In this document: positions 60,735 to 64,000 of the stretch, one piece after another
Numbering within the stretch: position 1 is the stretch's first letter
How the letters are laid out: each line of letters starts with the position of its first letter
DNA from: Ailurus styani
Lineage: Eukaryota; Chordata; Mammalia; Carnivora; Ailuridae
Assembly: GCA_002007465.1 (NCBI GenBank)
Contig: LNAC01000741.1
Location: 412,574-476,573, forward strand
Direction: 5' to 3'
DNA length: 64,000 bases
Notes under the pieces: model-generated
The model's database searches: none
What the model was told of the DNA's origin: nothing
What the model saw: the letters and a program-made list of their open reading frames with translations, nothing else
Made by a program: the position numbers and the translations under genes

Positions 60735-61410
60735 ATTATTTAATTTCTAGTGAACTGGAACTCGGTACATTGCTGGTGGGAATGTAAATTGGTGTTAGCA
60801 CTGTGGGAAATTGAGAGTATCTGTTAAAGCTGAACATACACACTTGCTGTGGTCCTGCTGTTTTCCTCCTGGGTATAGACCCAACAGAAACATGGACATG
60901 TTTGCCAAGGACATGGACAGGTGTTGATAGTAGCAGTGACTCAGTAGTCAACAACTGTGATCAACCCAGTGTCCACCGACAGTTGAATGGATACGTAAAT
61001 TATAATGTATTTATACAAAGTAGTATTCTGCAGCAAATGGGATGAATTAACTACAGCTGAATAAAACAACATGGATGAATCTTATAAAATAATGTTGAGT
61101 TAAAGAAGCTAGACATAAAAATATATATCCTCTGTTTCCATTTAATTAGTGTTCACAAACTCGCAAAAGTAATTCTTACTGCTAGAAGTCAGAATAATGG
61201 TTTTCTTTATGGGGAGAGCAGTGGTGGGCATGGAGCACTAGGAGGATTCTGGAATCTCGGTCACGCCCCGGTTCTCAGGACTGGTGCTGGTTCATGGGCT
61301 TGCTAGGTTTTTGAAAATCGACTGTGTTTCACACTTGTGATATTGTGCCTTCCTGTGTATGTATTCTGCTCCAGTGGAAAGTTTCTGGTAAAGGAGTTTA
61401 CTTTTTTAAA
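60735..61410 (+). repeat. LINE-1 ORF2 3' end / 3' UTR, sense, old
   Basis: Plus-strand text such as CATTGCTGGTGGGAATGTAA, CTCCTGGGTATAGACCCAAC, GTCCACCGACAGTTGAATGG and GTATTCTGCAGCAAATGGGA is the familiar LINE-1 ORF2 3' region. It continues to a 3' UTR-like part near 61390. Frames are broken. Confidence 0.82.
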
Positions 61411-61690
61411 ATATATAGAATTACTTTCAAACTCCTACCAGTAGGGTCTGTTTTCCTGTACTCTCACCACTCTGATAGACATTAACATCTTCTTAATCTG
61501 GTAGACATATAAAGAGGTCGATTTTTTGTGTTATTTTTATCTTATTATTAGTGAGGCTCAGCATCCCTTTGTATATTTACTGACCATTTCTTCTATAGTT
61601 TCCCTACTCTTGTCCTTTGCCTATTTTTCTGTTATACTGTTCGTTTTTCTTACTGATTTGTAGAATTTGGGGGTCTATTATATGCCAAAA
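61410..61690 (-). repeat. LINE-1 3'-region remnant, antisense
   Basis: GTGAGGCTCAGCATCCCTTT, CTTTGCCTATTTTTCTGTTA and TTCTTACTGATTTGTAGAA are reverse-strand LINE-1 3' phrases, similar to those at 36.66-36.71 kb. Confidence 0.6.
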
Positions 61691-62439
61691 GGTAATGTTT
61701 TAAGTAACAAATTCAAACTAACAAACTTATTAAGTATATCGTGTGTTAGGAAAAGTTTCTTCTAATAATAAATCAGTCTTAAAAGAGCCCATTATTCTTC
61801 AATCTCCAGCTCTGTAACCAGCTCAGTTCTTAGGAGAGTAAAATCTGCCTCGTTAGCTCCAAATCCATACTCTTACATGGAGTGTGTGTAGAATCTATTG
61901 GAAAGTCCCTGTTTTATTGTACATGTAGTAATATCCTCTTTTTCTTGACTAGTCTGTTATTTGCTGGGAACATCTTTACAAAATCTCAAAACAAGCTTAC
62001 CCGCTGCTATTATATGTTACCCTTCATTTCTTTTGGTTTCTCTTTATGTTTCTGCATTTCCTCCTATGGAGAAGAGAAATGATATTGAATAGGATTTGTT
62101 TTGTTTGTAGTAAATTGCATATTAATTTTGTCTGTCTTATGTTAAATTTATAAAATAGCCCTTTAAAAACCAGTGTGCCGCATGCTATTCCCTTTACTTT
62201 CTCAACCAGTACCAAATTTCTAAGTGATCTCTTCACTAAAATACTTTGTTTTAGTAACTCAACTAGTCTGATGTAGTCTCACTGTTGTGTCTGCCTTTTA
62301 TGCTTTGGTTGGGGATGCCTTATTGAGGTAATGTTTAATTTAAATATTTTTTAGACTTTACTATATTTTAATGTTCCTCATTTTGATTCTTTAGTGGCCT
62401 GTGAATGTTTTTAAATTTATTTTTGTTTTTTTCTTTTAA

Positions 62440-62640
<201 letters not shown>

Positions 62641-62885
62641 TGAATATTTTCCGTGATGATGATCTTCATATATTGCCACTAGGATTCCAGTATAGCATTA
62701 TTGTGCCTTAACAGTTACCTCTTTACCCAAACATGGTTGTTATAGTCCTCGAATATATTGCCAAAGACCATTATTGTTCACAAGAAAATTCTGCCCTACT
62801 AAGGAAATGTTACAGAAGTTTAAAATTTTTAGCTAGTACAAGTAACAGGTTTTTTTTGCTCTCTCACACTTGCTGTCTACCTGTC

Positions 62886-62886
<1 letters not shown>

Positions 62887-62919
<33 letters not shown>
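62887..62919. repeat. (GT)n microsatellite
   Basis: An uninterrupted GT dinucleotide run of about 16 units, likely polymorphic in length. Confidence 0.95.
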
Positions 62920-62920
<1 letters not shown>

Positions 62921-63044
62921 TCATTTTAGCACTCTTTGTTGATTTGGAGAGAAAGATTTAGATATATGAAATCCAGGCTCATTGCAAAATGTAGTCCGAT
63001 TACTTTGTAACAACTCTTCTTAGATTGACAAGTGAAGATTTGTT

Positions 63045-63110
63045 TTAGTCACTTTGTCTCTCTAGACCTTCTGTCCTCATCTATGAAATAAGAATAGACC
63101 GATGATCTCT
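63045..63110 (+). repeat. MIR/MIR3-like fragment, sense
   Basis: AGTCACTTTGTCTCTCTAGA, CTTCTGTCCTCATCTATGAA and ATGATCTCTAAGATCTTTTC resemble the MIR3-type core and 3' part. Confidence 0.55.
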
Positions 63111-63333
63111 AAGATCTTTTCAGGTTTTATGATCCACAAGTCTTATACACCCAGTATGATTTTGATTATTTACCGAGAGGATCTTGCAAGAGGATTAGCA
63201 TGCTATAACTCTTAACTCTGAACTATTCATATTTAGAAGGTGTTGTTTTCATATATTCATTGAGTCATCCAAAAGTATCTAAAATCAGTTTTAATCTGTT
63301 TTCTTCAGAGTTAAGGGGAAAAGTTACTTTGGG

Positions 63334-63427
63334 GATAATGCCTGGCTGGCTCAGTCCGTAGACCATGCACTCTTGATCTAAGGTTCCTGAGTTCAAGCAC
63401 ATGTTGGGTATAGAGCTTACTTTTAAA
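63334..63427 (+). mobile_element. Short tRNA-Lys-type SINE, sense
   Basis: A head of type GATAATGCCTGGCTGGCTCA, then TTGATCTAAGGTTCCTGAG and GTTGGGTATAGAGCTTAC. The perfect 15-bp duplication AAAAGTTACTTTGGG lies at 63319-63333 and 63428-63442. Confidence 0.93.
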
Positions 63428-63857
63428 AAAAGTTACTTTGGGACAGGGAACTACTTAGCTTTCTCTGTAGATATCATTGGTGGTAATAATTTAATCATTC
63501 TAAAAATGCTCACTATTAATAGAAGTAATGTATATTTCTTATATTTTGCTGGTTAAAATTCTGTATGAAAATATTAGGGGTAGGAATGAAAAAAGTTAAG
63601 ACGGTAACTCTAAGTAACAACAAAACTGTCTCCCCTCTTTGGTTTGGCAAAAATAAATAACAAAGTAGCAGCTGCCAATGAAATGATTGAAACAACTCCT
63701 GAACTACAAAGATTTTGTATGGCTTATTGATACGCATCCATTGAAAAATGTCATCCTAACCATTCTAGTGTATCCTATTCCTTTGTCTCATTGCTTCATA
63801 AAAGTAAATATATTTATATCCTCCTTCTCAATTGTGAGAGAATAGCTTATAAAAAGA

Positions 63858-64000
63858 TTTTTTTTAAAGATTTTATTTATCCATTCATGAGAGCTAGAGA
63901 GGCAGGCAGAGGCAGAGGGAGCCCCATGCAGGACTCGATCCCAGGACTCTGGGATCATGACCTGAGCCGAAGGCAGTCACCTAACCAACTGAGCCACCCA
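63858..64000 (-). mobile_element. CAN-SINE, antisense, cut by window end
   Basis: TTTTTTTAAAGATTTTATTT, a shortened GA-rich body, TCGATCCCAGGACTCTGGGA, and the reversed head reaching CTGAGCCACCCA at the last base of the window. Confidence 0.92.

Overview
The window is vertebrate nuclear DNA from a carnivoran. It carries about thirty copies of the carnivore tRNA-Lys-derived SINE family (CAN-SINE), whose heads read GGCGCCTGGGTGGCTCAG and whose tails are CT-rich then A-rich. It also has a carnivore-type LINE-1 3' end. The dominant young SINE subtype, with a 'gcctgcctctctgcctacttgtgatctctc' type CT-rich segment (quoted only as a pattern), suggests a mustelid or close relative; that species-level guess is inference. 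Single or runs of N at 23781, 24451 and 54142-54219 show that this is a draft assembly.

The only gene recognised is DCAF6 (NRIP/IQWD1), on the + strand. The window covers its middle. Eight exons are readable and join in one unbroken frame: 1811-2071, 12527-12697, 18793-18852, 33863-33980, 38457-38569, 39729-39818, 39997-40324 and 62454-62592. They encode the Ser/Thr- and acid-rich linker between the two WD40 halves, followed by the calmodulin-binding IQ motif. The N-terminal WD40 exons lie upstream of the window and the C-terminal WD40 exons downstream. The 12527-12697 and 18793-18852 exons are an in-frame cassette pair that known DCAF6 isoforms include or skip. Everything else is intron.

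Layout: 1-1810 intron with two SINEs. 2.1-12.5 kb intron with a deleted Tigger1 DNA transposon (3969-6143) and two L2 copies. 12.7-18.8 kb mostly unique intron with MIR copies. 18.9-33.9 kb intron with an L2, an old interspersed repeat family, a SINE cluster at 30.1-30.9 kb and an assembly-type duplication at 23.6-24.0 kb. 34-40.3 kb holds the cluster of short linker exons. 40.3-62.5 kb is one 22-kb intron containing a hAT element, a decayed minus-strand coding relic (44.5-46.4 kb), an L2, a small Tigger-like element, an RPL32 retropseudogene, two antisense LINE-1 blocks (50.1-57.5 kb) and many SINEs. 62.6-64 kb is the start of the next intron.

No bacterial-type system, CRISPR array or functional RNA gene is present. 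The most interesting leads are intronic segments with splice-site edges. One at 42451-42608 is open in exactly the DCAF6 reading phase. One at 33323 is an in-phase potential alternative last exon with a nearby AATAAA. One at 15304-15426 is a possible stop-containing (poison) exon. The unidentified minus-strand coding relic and several informative retrotransposition footprints are also worth checking.
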